Of a stretch of DNA of 64,000 nt, positions 20,911 to 33,624 are shown in pieces (position 1 is the first letter of the stretch; each line of letters opens with the position of its first letter). Source of the DNA: Lineus longissimus (taxonomy: Eukaryota > Nemertea > Pilidiophora > Heteronemertea > Lineidae). The stretch spans positions 18,049,292 through 18,113,291 of the forward strand of contig NC_088312.1 in the NCBI RefSeq assembly GCF_910592395.1, in the 5' to 3' direction. A model generated the notes under the pieces. It searched no databases and was not told the origin of the DNA. It saw only the letters and a program-made list of their open reading frames with translations. The position numbers and the translations under genes are program-made.

Positions 20911-23195
20911 AAACGACCAGGACCATTGTGCTCACCTCTCGACAAGGAAGGGAGATGCAAGCGGCTACCTTCACACCACACATGATCAACATCAGAGCTC
21001 TAGTTCTGACCAAAAAAAACTTACACGATTTTTTTTATTTTTGCCCCCTGGTTGCCACATTTGTAATCGAATCCGGACTGTAGTTGGTCGTTTTGGTAGG
21101 ACTTGCCAAGAGGCATATTTGTAAAAGTTTAGAATGATCTGGGTCACATTGTATGAAAACGTGCCAGGTTTGTTGAAATTTTCAAAGTTGACCTCTGTGA
21201 TCTTGAAAAGTACGTCAAATTAAAAACCCAGGTATTGGGTCAAGTATCCTCACTGGATGTACCTATGAGAAATATTTGGAAATAATCCAGCGTTAAGTTC
21301 AGGAGAGAAAGCACTTTTTGTGTTTAGGGTTTTGGCCCACTGCTGGCCAATCGATGTATCAAATCACATCAAAACTTAGTCTCCGAAGTTATTTGGCCTA
21401 GGGGTACATATGTACAAGATTTCAGGTCAGTAACACCAGCGGTGATGAAACCAGCTGTTATTACCTAACGGCAGTGCCAAAAGCAAACGTTCACCTCTGT
21501 GACCTTGAAAAGTAGGTCAAATCAAAACCCAGGTTATATTTCAAGCACCCTTATGAAATGCATCTACGGTAAACATGTCGTGATTCTAGCTAGCAGCATT
21601 CATAAGATATACAGTGGAAGCCAGGTCGTGCCCCCCCCCCCCCCCAGTAACATGACCACCCCACTATGACAACCAAGATTCGCCGGTCCCGATAAAAACC
21701 ATCACTAGGCCCCCGGCAACACAACCACCCCGGTACCCAAACCACGACCACTGGATTGGGCAGTCCCAACGACCAAATTCACGCCTCTAACCCGACCAAA
21801 GGGCCTAATTGCCGTAATTGGTCCCGACCGCATCTCCAATTAACACCTCGACGCAAAGCCTTGTTAATTATCATAACACCTCGGGACAGGTGTAATCGTG
21901 AGAATCCATGCGAAAAAAAATTACATTTTTTTACATTTGTTCTAGCAGTTATTATCATTGAAAATAAAAATGCAAATAAAGTGAATAAAATGTGTTTTAC
22001 GAACGTTTTTGAATCTATATCCTTTTTTCATAAAGCAGCCATGTTAGTCTCAGACATGCGCATCTAATACATAGTATTGGCAGCATGTCCTAATATAGAT
22101 AAGGTCAGGCGGCTGTGATCACCTTACACTTGGAGCATCCGAAAATGTGGAATGATGCGAACTGACATGACGAATTCTGATAGCTAAAGATTAAGTTACG
22201 CTTTTTCCGATACTCTCATATGCATAGCGTTTTGCATGTTCTTATTTTAATACGGCGGGGAGATTGTCATTAGCCATAACATAAGCTTGCGGATTCATTA
22301 TGATTCATATTGAGAATTTGATTGATTTGAGGAAATATCATTCGATATTTTGGCTGAAGACACTGGAAAATATTTCTTATAATAGATCTGATTAAAACAG
22401 TAACATTACTCAACTCATCTTCTACGTGTCAAGCCTGACATCTAGGGCGCCAGTGATTGAACCATTTTTGGTGTGAATTGCTGCCCATCTCGGAACTTGC
22501 CGCTAATTTATTTTCGTACATATTCTGAGCAATCAATAGCTGGCTTGCGGTGCTAACAAAGCAAAAAAATCCTAGTTTTACATGATACTGCCAATAAGGT
22601 TAAGGTCAAGGTCAGCTTGAGAATGTGACAGAAAGTGAAAGGCCTGCGAAAGCGCTGGACAAATTTTGCCCTGACTTCAAGACAATGAGCGGAATTACAT
22701 GTACGAAACATTACCAGAACTTAAAATGTAACATCTAATAAACCCGTTTTATCGTGGAACAGTTTTGTCAAGCATGGCACAGAAATTGAAATGAGCACAA
22801 ATCTAAGTCAGGTGGCGTTGATATGGCTGTGCAGCAAACACATGCTGGTCGGCAATTTTGGGCGGGAATTTTGTCCCCGGATTTTCAACTTCACTAACCC
22901 GACCACCCCAGTAACATGACTGTCAAATTTTGGTCCCATGCGTGGTCGTGTCACCGGGGTTCCACTGTAGCCAAAATGAGGTTTTCAAAGAGCATTACTT
23001 ATATGGCGACAAGCAGTTAAATTCTGCTTATTTTCATTTTGAAAGAAGGTCTTGCCTAGGGGTACCTACACACCAAGTATGAACCTTCTAGGTCAAGTGA
23101 TTAAGAAACGTGCCACTCTTTTGTCAAAAGTTAAGGAAGAACGAAGACGACGGACGCTGCACTATTGTATAGACTCCTCTATGGTAAGCCAAAAA
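20911..23195. repeat. GACCTTGA-type repeat element, split by a pogo-like insertion
   Basis: It begins CCAGGACCATTGTGCTCACC, contains GACCTTGAAAAGTAGGTCAAA (near 21500) and CTGGCCAATCGATG-type text, and ends TATAGACTCCTCTATGGTAAGC near 23190. The 21612-22967 element interrupts it. Confidence 0.65.
21612..22967. mobile_element. Pogo/Tigger-type non-autonomous transposon, 1.36 kb, TA target duplication
   Basis: The left end is TA|CAGTGGAAGCC and the right end is the complement of CAGTGGAACCCCGGTGACAC followed by TA. CAGTGGAA ends with a TA duplication are characteristic of pogo-like elements. CACCCCAGTAACATGAC recurs near both ends, and a run of 15 C lies at about 21630. No transposase frame is visible inside. 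Confidence 0.7.
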
Positions 23196-23210
23196 CTGTA
23201 AATGATACTA

Positions 23211-24870
23211 AACAAGAGGCCCAAGGGCCTGGCGCTCAGCTGAGTTAATATCATTAATATCTTCCCGGTGTTTAGTTCATTATGCATGAAAATGGCATGC
23301 TCCATGGTATTTGATATCCTTTTGCGTTCACTACGGTACCAATGTTTTTGGTTGACATAATTATGCCACTGTTCATTCCTCAATCCTGACCATAATTCGG
23401 GTGAAATCATCGTATGAAAATATTTACCGAAACATGAAGTTTATGCCATGAATGAGGACACTCATTGTCATAGCCTCGTTTACAAGTACGAAGTATTTTC
23501 CCGCGAATATTCAAAACTGCTTGGCTCCTTTGCCAGTTTAAATAACATGTGACTATACACAAAATAGAAAACTTTGATGGAAATTGTAAATCATTTTTTT
23601 ATCTATCAGGGGAAACAAGCTGATGATGATCAAATAAATCATTCATGAGAAATCATTTTGTTGCTGAAGCTTGCATGACGAAGTTAATGCTAAACCTTTT
23701 CTTGTGCTCTACTGCGCCACCGTAGTTTTCTATTTAGACCAGCGATGACGTCATTTCTGGTGATTCCCTACGTTGTCCAATGAGCGCTTTTTAAAATGTG
23801 CCATTTGGTATTGTACAGTATGCAATGTATTTTTTCAGCGCCGCCAGTTGCCGAAGAGAATGCCGTAGCTCCCTCAATTTCCAATCAACTTTTATGGGAG
23901 TGACATTATTGTATTGCTTAGAATGTCTACTTTTTACTCATGAAAGAATCGTAGAACTAAAACATAATAGGCGAACAGAATCATGCCGATTCACTGCACA
24001 TACTGTGGGAATTCTCCACTTCAAAATACATCGGCGATGTCATCGCGAACAGAGCATGCACTTCCGATATCGTTTTCACAGAAATGTCGCCAAATATTCA
24101 AGAACTAATTTCTGAATTTAGTCCCTAAAGACCTTATGACTACCACTGAAACGAACTAGTGATAATATCGCCTACCAGACTACTTTTTAAGCAGAAAATT
24201 GGGTACTTGAGTGTCATTGAGCTCCAAGATTATTGCACATAGCGTAAACAACATGCCGCCATTTTGTCTCCGCTTCGGTATTTCGTACGCCGCTTATAAT
24301 GCACCTTCTCAATTAAAACCAACATAATAAGGCCTTACATCGTTGATTGAATAGGAACACCACACAAAACACAATAAAGTGGGGGTACAATCGATTACGA
24401 AGCTGAAGTGAACAGTGATTTATTCCTGGAGCTACTGCTTTTGTTGTGTAGCTGCCATGTTTTGAGAACTGGCAAATAGGAGACTTCATTGATGGCTGAC
24501 GTCATCGGGCGGGAATTTGAATCGGCAGAAATAATTAAAAGGCAGGTAGCGCCCTCTCCTGTTAAAATTTTGAACTTGTTCTCAATAAAATAGATTTTCA
24601 AGAATTTTATCTTAATATTAGAGCATATTTCGACTAATTCTGCTGCTCCTAGGCCGATATAGGCCAGTTTCCTTCATGCACTCTCGCTCGCAGGAAGTAG
24701 GTCGAATGGCGACAAATTTTGTTTTGAAAGTAGAGTTTGACCAGAAGTATCCAGAAATGCAAAATTGAAGTCTCTAGGTCTTACGGTTACAAAATCTGCA
24801 CCATGGGTTTAACGGACGGATGGATGGATGGATGGACAGACGGACGCCACTTGCCAGCAGAGCTAAAAAC
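23211..24870. repeat. Second AACAAGAGGCCCAAGGGCC repeat
   Basis: Starts with the same 30-odd bases as 5813 (AACAAGAGGCCCAAGGGCC, then TGGCGCTCAGCTGAG) and ends with (GGAT)n/(ACAG)-like text and AGCAGAGCTAAAAAC. It lies directly after the preceding GACCTTGA element. Interior is AT-rich without coding support. Confidence 0.5.
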
Positions 24871-25890
24871 ATGCAGAGGATTGCATAATTTGGAGACCCA
24901 ACAAAAGCCCTGCACTGGGCAGGCAAGGTTTAATACCAAAACATCTATCTGGTGCAACACCAGTTCTGAGATGGTTGATTGAACTGTTTCGTGCTCAGTC
25001 ATCTGTGACAGTAAATTTTATTTCTTGGTGTCATAAGAAAGAGGGCATCATCAGGTAATAAATGGTGGTTGCCAATTTCCGAAATATTAAGCCATGTCCA
25101 AGAAATTAACAAATCAATCTCGGTTTCCTTTTTTTTGAAACGCACTGTATAGCTGGATGCAATGACACTGAGGAAAAATGGCAAAAAAGACATTGAATTC
25201 TTCATGGAAATTTTCATGGAATTGCTCACAGTCACAAGCAAGCGATTTTCGCAGCAGAATATTTTGCCGACCATGACCTCCTCGCGAAAATATCCTGCAC
25301 ACTAACATAGATGGATCTTCCCGTTTACAAAATGATGTCATTCTATGTCATGCAAAACTTATAATTCTTTGTGATTGCGTGTGCATTAATATGACACTCA
25401 CAGAGGGTGGTGCGATGTAGTAATATGAATGTCGCGCGATCATTGTTGGTTTCACTTGGATACAGGGAGTTTTTCTCGCCTATCTCGTGACTTGCAATGT
25501 TGCATGATGTTTTAGAATATAAATTTTGTCACAATAACAGCCTCATAACATTGGTTAAGCAACATTTTGTTATCATGAGAAATGCCAACAGGAGGACGGT
25601 TTGTCACAACTTTTCATAATCAGGGCTGCTTACCCTAGATTTTTTTGGAGAAAGACTAAGATAGTTAAAAAAAGTGTATTTCCCAAGACTATGTGTAGTC
25701 TCACTCTGAAATTATATGTGTAATATTGCTAATCAATGTGTAGTGGCAGTGCCTATACAATATAAGATATCATTCTCTGCAGTTTTTATTGGAATGCAAA
25801 GTCTAGTTAAATACCTCAATGTCACTGCCCAATAGCAACGTCAAGAAATCATAAAGACGAAGAATTAGGAAATTCAGAAATAAAATAAAA
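24871..25890. other. No gene seen
   Basis: AT-rich sequence with no supported exon or terminal repeat. Confidence 0.3.
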
Positions 25891-25892
25891 CG

Positions 25893-26652
25893 GACAAGGG
25901 CCATTGTGCTCACCGTTACCGTATAGATATTTGGTGGTTAGGAATTCATCCTGGTTAAGAAACATGCTACATGTATAGTAATTTAGTATATAGGTCAAAC
26001 TGAAATCGGCATGACATGCGATGTATCGCTGCTTGGATTGTACCTACCATAAAAATATCAGCCAGCAAGTCACTTCTAAGCGGAATATTGCAATTCTTAC
26101 CTTTTTTATTTTTGGCCCCCTTGTGGCCAAGTCAAATATCAGATCAAACCGAAATTCGATGTCAGCAGTTATATGATGTAGGTTGTCATGTGTACCAAAT
26201 TTTAAGTACATAGGTATAGCAAATAAGAAACTTGCCATAGTTACACTCAAACCGCCAATTTATTCCATTTGACCTCTGTGAATGCCAAAATTAGGTCAAA
26301 TGAAAAACCCGTATGATATGAGATCCTTGTTAGGAGAACCTACATGAACCATAAAAATGTCATCGAAAACGAGTCACTCATAAGAGAGATATCACACTTT
26401 TCAGGTTTCCAATTCTGGCCCCCTGGTGGCCAAGTCAAAAATCAGATCAGACCGAAATTCATTGTCAGAGATTTCCTGACATGGGGGGGGGGGGTCCTGT
26501 GTACGAAGTTTCAAGTGCATAGCTCTAGCGGTTAAAAACGTGCCACTCTTTTTGAAACAGGATAGAGATGCACGGATGACGATGACAACAACGGTCACTG
26601 ATGACGACGGACACAGCGGTGCTGTATAGACTCCCCTAAGGTGAGCAAAAAA
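25893..26652. repeat. GACCTTGA-type repeat element bounded by TGCTCACC / GGTGAGCA
   Basis: Starts GACAAGGGCCATTGTGCTCACC and ends TATAGACTCCCCTAAGGTGA-GCAAAA, so TGCTCACC is inverted at the two ends. The interior has two CTGGTGGCCAAGTC / AGACCGAAATTCATTGTCAG units and a run of 10 G at 26484. Confidence 0.75.
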
Positions 26653-29600
26653 TGCAAAAGGGTGGGTAACAGTTTCCTGATCTCAGATAAGATATTAACA
26701 AGATGAAACAAAATTATACCTTATTTATTCAGCTCTGAACTCCTAAAGATAAAGGAGATGGAGAGCATTTTTTCTAAGGGACAAAATTGATTATTTGATT
26801 TCCTGTGCTATGGCGTGATGGTGTGCATTCTTTGTCCTCGAGGGGTTTTAGAATCTTGTTAAAATACCACTTTCTTATTATAGCCTAATAATCTCTACTA
26901 TACGAGTTACACTATTTGAGGCATGTATTTTGTGACAGAAATCAAGCAACAACCAGCCAATAGTAGTGATAGACATTGAATAGAAAACAAATTATCTTGC
27001 AAAAGCCCCCTATTGTCAAAATTTAGAACCTAGTGCTACTGCTAGTGCTAGTTAGGATGCTGTAGTCTATTGGTTCCAAATTCTAAGTCTTTATTTATTC
27101 TTGGTAACGTGTATACATGCAGAGTCACTCTTGTTTCTTACAACTGCTCTTGGCCCCTTTGAATGTGTTTTGGAGGTCATTTGCTGCCATTTTGCAGCTC
27201 GCTACGAAGTCTCGCGCAATTCAATGAAAACCTAGTCATCCACCGCAATGTGATTTCCATCGATATTTCATTGTTCGCACGGAGTGCTGCAAACAAAACT
27301 ATTGAGATACGGGTTAAGCTATCTATAACCAGACGTCGCCACAAGTACTGTGTGTGCAGTCACTATGCGCAGTTTCTTGGTTTCATTGATTCGGGAAAGG
27401 GCGACTGAAGAAACGTAAACACACACAATCACACTAAGACTGAAGGTAGTTTACCAAATTTTTGGGCAAATTTTGGGCTGAGAAAAGGTGTAAATTATGT
27501 ACAAACGCAGAATCCGCAACTTCTACGTACAAAATACGCAATTTACGTACAAGTACGACGCCCTGCTTAATGACAAACATACAAGAGATTGCCTGGGCAT
27601 TACAAATTCGCTGTGATATCATCAGATATCTATCTATAAGGGCTATTGTATACAAATAAAACACCAAAGGAGCATGCATTGTCGGTGCTTCGCCGTATTA
27701 ATCTATTTCCTGATCTTTCGGGTTTTCTCATTTTTTGTCTTTCGCTACAGTACCAGTGACGTCACATCTGTTTTTCACATTTTCAACATCATTACCCATT
27801 ACCGTTGCGTCATGCGTTGGCCAGGGATTGTTGGGACTTTCCGGGAGGGGTTCGGGCGCATCTTTTCGTCAGTTGTGTGTCAAATTTTTATTATTTCTCT
27901 TTCCCAAAAGCATTTCGACCTTCAGCAGTTTATAATTCATTTGGATATTGCCCACAATGTTATATAAGTTTTACAAGGTAAAATATATTTCACAGTGTTT
28001 TACTGCACTTTACAGCCGGCGTTGCCAGTTTAAACCTTGACGCCTTTGTTTCTTTACATTACAATCTGCCTCCTTTTCCCTGTTTATCTCAGGTCCAGTG
28101 TACACTTATGTATCTCTGTAGGTTATTTGGCCCACTTGTACGCGTTTCATCTTCCTGTATTTTGTTTGAGTTCAATTTTATGTATTTCAGTGAGACCGTT
28201 ATCATCGTTCTCAATAAATCATTTTAAGAAGATGTTACATCGCGTCTAACATGTCTAAATCACGGTCATATTAGGATCAAAAATCAACCGCAACCTCTAC
28301 ATGCATGCATGTATACTATAATGCATGACTGACTATTCATCCATCATATTGGCGATGCCTAGCGTTAGAATTAGGGACTAGGTTTGTAAGTTAGACCAAA
28401 CATCCACAGGGCTTACTGAAGAAAACGGTATGGTTCCGCTATCAGCGGAATAGGGATCATTATTTTAGTATTAACCTCTTGACTACAGGGCTTTAGATAA
28501 CTTTTTTGGTCAGGAAGTCAAGTACTTCCTTAACATTATTGATGCACCATTTTGCAAATACTCCCAACTTGTCAGTATTATCCCAGGCTGGGCGTACAGA
28601 TACTTCCAATTTCCTGAGGTTGGAAGTATAAACTGATGTTATGCAATGCATGTTATGTTAAGCAATGCATGTTGTGATCGAAAGTTCCCTTGCATCTCAA
28701 ACCACAGTGTATGTGTAGAGCTTGGCCTATTTCGCCACCTCGTCGTCTTAGCTGATAATGGCTGTTCCAGGCTTCATTATTCATGCTCCATTTCAACAGC
28801 TGGAAAGCCGACGGGAACCCCTGAATTCCGAAATGAAAGCCCCTAAACAATGGAGCCAAAGCATGACAGATTGGTACTCGAGTTCCTCGTTGGTGGCACT
28901 ACCGTACAGAATTCGTAATTAGATATTCTCAATACCAGTAACCTTGAGATTCAGTAACCAATCACAGCTCTCACCCTGGGCACGTGCCACTAGGATGACT
29001 TCACCGGCCCCCAAATATGGTCAGCTACTATCGTAGTAAAACATTTTCATTCATAAAGCTGTACATGCAACATCGTTCATTGGCCAGCCGCATGATTAAC
29101 AGGACTTGGGCATGGTAGAGTAGCGCCAGCGGGGGATTTTGGAACTAATTGTGACAGACTGACTATCAAGTACCGGCCGTGCTGAGGAGTGTGAGGCGGG
29201 CGGGCGGGCGGTGAAAGTTTTAAGTTCGACGCCAAACACATTGGGACTCGGGATTTTTGGACGTCAGAATACACCTTCAGAGCGTACGCTGAAATCAGAT
29301 GTTCATTTAGAGGGTGTCACAATACCTTTTTGGCCCAGAAAACCTGGCGTATTCCTTTTTTCCACAGGCGTATATACGCCCATACGCCCGTTATCTAAAG
29401 CCCTGTGACTACTGCCTTACTGGGCCATTCGAACTGTTCCATACTAGGACCTTTTTTGGTATTTGTGCATCAGGCAAAACCTCTGTCTTCGCCCCCACCA
29501 CAGCGCCATCTATACGACTGAGTTCCAGTTGGTGGATAGCAGACGACATGCCTGTGTCACTATACACAAGTAGAGCCGAGCCAGGTCATACTAAACAATA

Positions 29601-29940
29601 CACAGAGTATTATAGCGACTGCTCAAGCGGTCGGCGGTAAACACGTGTATTTGATTGCGACCGCTAGAGCGGTCAACTGTTTAGACAGGACCTAATTAGG
29701 CCAGACCAGACCAGATCACATCGCCCGTCATGAATGACCTTGTCTCAGAAAGACGTAATGCGTTTACACGACGAAAGAGAAGTCGAACTAAAGTCAAAGT
29801 AAACACTTTGTTCACAATGCCAGCGGTAGATGTCATACCGAAATGACGTCACACTAAGTGGCACCGTCATCAATACTTGACGCGACGTAAAAGCTAATGT
29901 CAGGGGCACTGTTGTTAAATCATACAAACCTAGCTGCTAA
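26653..29940. other. 3.3 kb with no gene seen
   Basis: No reading frame shows a recognisable domain or paired splice sites. Only short local features are present, such as a (GGGC)n run near 29200 and GCATGCATGTAT-type palindromes near 28305. Confidence 0.3.
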
Positions 29941-30081
29941 GAGGGACTCTCCCCTGATCAAAATTCAGAATCAATCTAGACCAATCTAGATCGATCTGAT
30001 TCGGTTTTGTTCGTGTGAATATTGAGTCGCGTTTATACACGAACAAAACGATTCTGAATTTCAATCAGGGGAGAGTCTCTC
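29941..30081. mobile_element. Palindromic MITE, 141 bp
   Basis: GAGGGACTCTCCCCTGAT plus AAATTCAGAATC at the left is inverted at the right end. An inner pair, TTTTGTTCGTGT and its complement, extends the hairpin. Confidence 0.75.
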
Positions 30082-30429
30082 TATACTCCCACCTAGGTCT
30101 GTAGGTCTACAGCATAAAGTGAATTTGCGTGATCATCGAGCAATCAGGAGGTCAACTTTCTCAGTCTATATTAATATAATATAAACCATTTGCGTATGTT
30201 GTAACTACCTGGATTCATGGTACAATGTTCAACCGGCTGCAGAAATATTTTAGTGTCGGCGGAGGTAGTGAACGACCAGGTTTTCATGCGCATGGCCATT
30301 GGGTCTTCATACACATATAAATCATAATCTCTGTACTTGTATGGTAATGAATCAGACCTTTTTTACCAGTTTATTTTCTTTTGTTCCGAAATTATTTATC
30401 TGGTGCGCACAGTTATATTTTTGGAACGA

Positions 30430-30573
30430 CTTTAGAATTCCCGATCGGAAGTATAGGTCTAAGGGACGAATGAATACCGAATAATGAACAAGTAGCCTAA
30501 CCCTAACCCTAACCCTTTAAACCGATTCACAACTTATATAGTGCCGAGGAACATCCGATCGGTAATTCTAAAG
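30430..30573. mobile_element. Palindromic MITE, 144 bp, containing three telomere-like repeats
   Basis: The left arm CTTTAGAATTCCCGATCGG and the complement of the right arm, CTTTAGAATTACCGATCGG, differ at one position. The interior carries (CCCTAA)3 at 30496-30517. Confidence 0.65.
30496..30517. repeat. Interstitial telomere-like (CCCTAA)3
   Basis: CCTAACCCTAACCCTAACCC, the animal telomere hexamer in three copies, too short to be a true telomere or fusion point. Confidence 0.8.
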
Positions 30574-30840
30574 TTTAGCCATATTTTTATCAGGGTGGGC
30601 TACTGTGTAAAAAAATGCGAATCAGAGAATGGTTCCCACTTCGACGGTCTGTTCGGCTGAAATACAAAAAAATCAAAATTCCAGAGGAAGGGGATGATAG
30701 TAGGGCCTACCACAGGAATTTTAGTTTCTTGCGATTTCTTGTAATTTCTAGTAATTTAAGTTTTAACACGTTTTTGCCTAAAGACAATTCCTTGGATGGA
30801 TTAGGCCCAGGCTACACGATGATCACTACACTATCTATAG

Positions 30841-30982
30841 ATCCATGCATTTGATTGGGAACAACGTTTACGAAGACGTCGCGTCTTGTCACGTTACAGT
30901 AATGTAAAAATGCAGGGTGACGTGACGACGGCCAACACTACATTATGTAGGCTAAACGTTGTTCCCAATCAAGTGCATGGAT
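30841..30982. mobile_element. Palindromic MITE, 142 bp
   Basis: ATCCATGCATTTGATTGGGA-ACAACGTTTA (30841-30870) is inverted at 30953-30982 with one mismatch. TAG flanks the left end and AG the right. Confidence 0.75.
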
Positions 30983-31273
30983 AGTTCCAATTCCTTACCT
31001 GCTTTCATGGCATTGGCAAGTCCACTCCGTAGATGATGGATTTTTCGACTACATACGATTTGCGCATAAAAAGTCCGATTAAGACTTCTCACAAGATAAA
31101 CAGTAGGGGGTTATATAAGATGTGCTTAAAATAAACCCAGAGCTAGACATAGCATATTAGGCCTAGGTCGTAGCATGCATCTTACACCATTCACCATCGT
31201 TCACAAACTCGCCCAAAAGCTGCAATTAAACAATTTCAGACACTGCTGTAATTGCCGCCATCTTGGATGTCAG

Positions 31274-31590
31274 CGTTTCGACAATCCCACGTCATAAACT
31301 GTCTCGCCAGTTCAGACTGTAATCTTATTCAGGTCTAATTAGTTGCTCTAATAAAACGTTTCATTTTATTAACAAATATAAAATATGATCTTTATAGATA
31401 AAATTTGACACTTACTAGTGGACTTTAAGATGATTGTATGGAGAACTACAAACGCAGCGTAGGGCAGCAATCATTTTCGCTTGCTTTGTGGTGATGCGTT
31501 AGCCTAACACAGTAAGAATTTCTTTCCTGATCTACATCCGCGATACAGCTTTTCAAGATGGTGGAAACTTACTAGAGGTGGCACTGCACA
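31274..31590. repeat. Dispersed repeat, copy 1 (copy 2 at 62985-63265)
   Basis: Shares with copy 2 the blocks ACGTCATAAACTGT, GCCAGTTCAGACT, GCGCAGCGTAGGGCA-type text (GCAGCGTAGGGCAGCAATCA here) and CTTTTCAAGATGGTGG. This copy has about 75 extra bases (31320-31395) that also occur near 32500 and 33670. Confidence 0.75.
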
Positions 31591-32564
31591 GTGCGGAGGA
31601 CGGTGTCAAGGGCAGCGTCAAATAGGCCCTAATGCGGCTAAGTGGATGTTTGACTAGAGTGCGCACGCGCGTATGCAAATGAGGACAAAAAGTTCGCAGG
31701 AAAAAAATTTCGCCCCCGGGCAACCGACACGAGGTTGTCTTTCAGTTCCGGCCGAGCATGGAATGCCAAAAGGGAATTTATTCAGAACATTTTGAGAAAC
31801 ATGTTCAGGACATGAAATATGTATGTAGAACATAAGAAATATATGCAGAACATGAGAAGTGCATGCAGGACTTGAGATTTTATACCCAGGACAAGAAAAA
31901 CCTATGCAGGACATCAAAATTATGCAGGAGATGAAAAGTGTATGTAGGACGTAAATATTTATATCCAGGACAAGAAAAATCTATGCAGAACATTAACATA
32001 TATGCAGGAGATAAAAAGTATATATGCAGGACGTGAAATATGTTCAGAACATGACAAACGGTCAGGACGACAGTGCCTATCATTTTCATGTTATGTCCTG
32101 CATGCATAATTGAGATCGTCCTGCAGCCATATACAAGCTGCCCTGCATGCATCTTTGCAAACTCGTCCCGCATACACTTTGAAAAATGGGAAAAAAGTAG
32201 TCCTGAACATATTTTTTATATGCAAATTAGGCCAATTAGGATTCCCCATTTTGATGACGTAGAACGCAGATTGCCAAAATGGCGGGTGGGATGAGCCGAG
32301 CTCAGTTGGCCGAGCTGGAAAATCGCAGTAATTTTGAAGATGCTATGCGCGATTTGCGACAATTACCAACACTTAGAATTGCCGTTCTGTGAAACTTTCG
32401 GCAAATTGCGAGGCAAATCACACTTTTATAATGGTGACGTCATCAGTTTTGGGGGACGCTTAACACCAGCGTAGGAATTCTCTACGCCGCGCCATCTGTA
32501 ATCTTATTCAGGTCTAATTAGTTTCTCTAATAAAACGTTTCATTTTATTAACAAATATAAAATA

Positions 32565-33624
32565 CTAGCATTACACCCGTGGCGCAGGCAGGTTCAAATG
32601 GGCTATATCTTGATTAGATTGAATTGCAATGAAAATCTAATGCAATATCAAAGGAGCAATATTGAAGAGGCAAATTAAACCAACCATTTGTCCACAGACT
32701 CGGACCTAGCTGTGGCGTGCTGTATGTGTGCATAAAAAGTGTATCAATTGGTCCGAAAGAGATGATGAGGCAATGTCAATATGCCTCGTTCCTCAGTCAG
32801 CAATATGCCCCTTTTTATACGGAGAAGAAGGAGAACTCAGATAGGCCTTCACATGTCGGCTTCCAAATGTCTCGGGCAAGGCACTTAGTCGAAAGGCAAG
32901 CTAGAAGTTCAGCATCGTGAGCAGCTCCTTGATAAGGCCATGCCAAGTTCAGAGTGTCTCTTCAGATACATCAAGTATTGAAAGCTGTGGTGAGCACATA
33001 AACAGACCATGGTCACCTTCATTTGAAAATTCCTTCATAATCAAGGGCTAGCTCTAACTAAAACAGCACCCATAAACAATAGACCATCACCTAACTGCGG
33101 GAAAACCCAAGTCCAGCAACCAAAGTACCAAAAATACATTTTTGTTTACATTTGAACTGCACACATACGTTTGTTTACAATTTCATTTCCCACGAAATCG
33201 TGGATTCAGCAGGTCAGCAGGTATACCGGCTGTTCCAATCATCCCCCTACAGCCAGCTGTTCAAATGGTAATGTTATTCACCCCAGAGGGAGTGCAGCAG
33301 GTCAGCAGGTATACCGGCTGTTCCAATCATCCCCCTACAGCCAGCTGTTCAAAAGGTAATGTTATTCATCCCAGAGGGAGTGCAGATAATTGATTAAGCC
33401 CCTGCATAATTTAACAGCAATGGCTTGGCTTCTGTAAGTGGTAAGGAGAATTGACAGTGTCCGATTAAAAATCCCTCATTACTGCTCCGCTGAAGTATAT
33501 TTTTGAACAAAACCAAGACGTTGCATCAGGGTAAGGTGTCACCACAATTCATGCAAAATTTCAAGGCAATCCAACGCCTCTAAGTGTGACTTTATTCGTC
33601 CCCCTTCCAGTATTATTATATAGA
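32565..33624 (-). mobile_element. Non-autonomous Helitron, 1060 bp, inserted A|T
   Basis: On the minus strand it begins TCTATATAATAATAC and ends ACGGGTGTAATGCTAG, that is 5'-TC...CTAG-3' with an imperfect hairpin (ACCTG...CGGGT) just before the CTAG end. It sits exactly between A and T with no target duplication, the Helitron signature. The uninterrupted paralogues at 31385 and 33725 read AAATATGATCTTTAT, the empty site. No Rep/helicase is encoded. Confidence 0.8.
33211..33386. repeat. 88-bp tandem duplication inside the Helitron
   Basis: AGGTCAGCAGGTATACCGGC begins at 33211 and 33299; the two 88-bp units differ at only a few positions. Apparent ORFs here simply translate the repeat. Confidence 0.85.

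Noticed and set aside
31757-32060. Short repeats with short intervening sequence that could resemble a CRISPR array
   Set aside because: Units are degenerate, of uneven spacing and mirrored at 33900-34152 as foldback arms, and the DNA is clearly eukaryotic.
33142-33393. ORF with two nearly identical peptide halves
   Set aside because: It reads through the 88-bp tandem duplication inside the Helitron; 88 is not a multiple of three, so the halves are in different frames.
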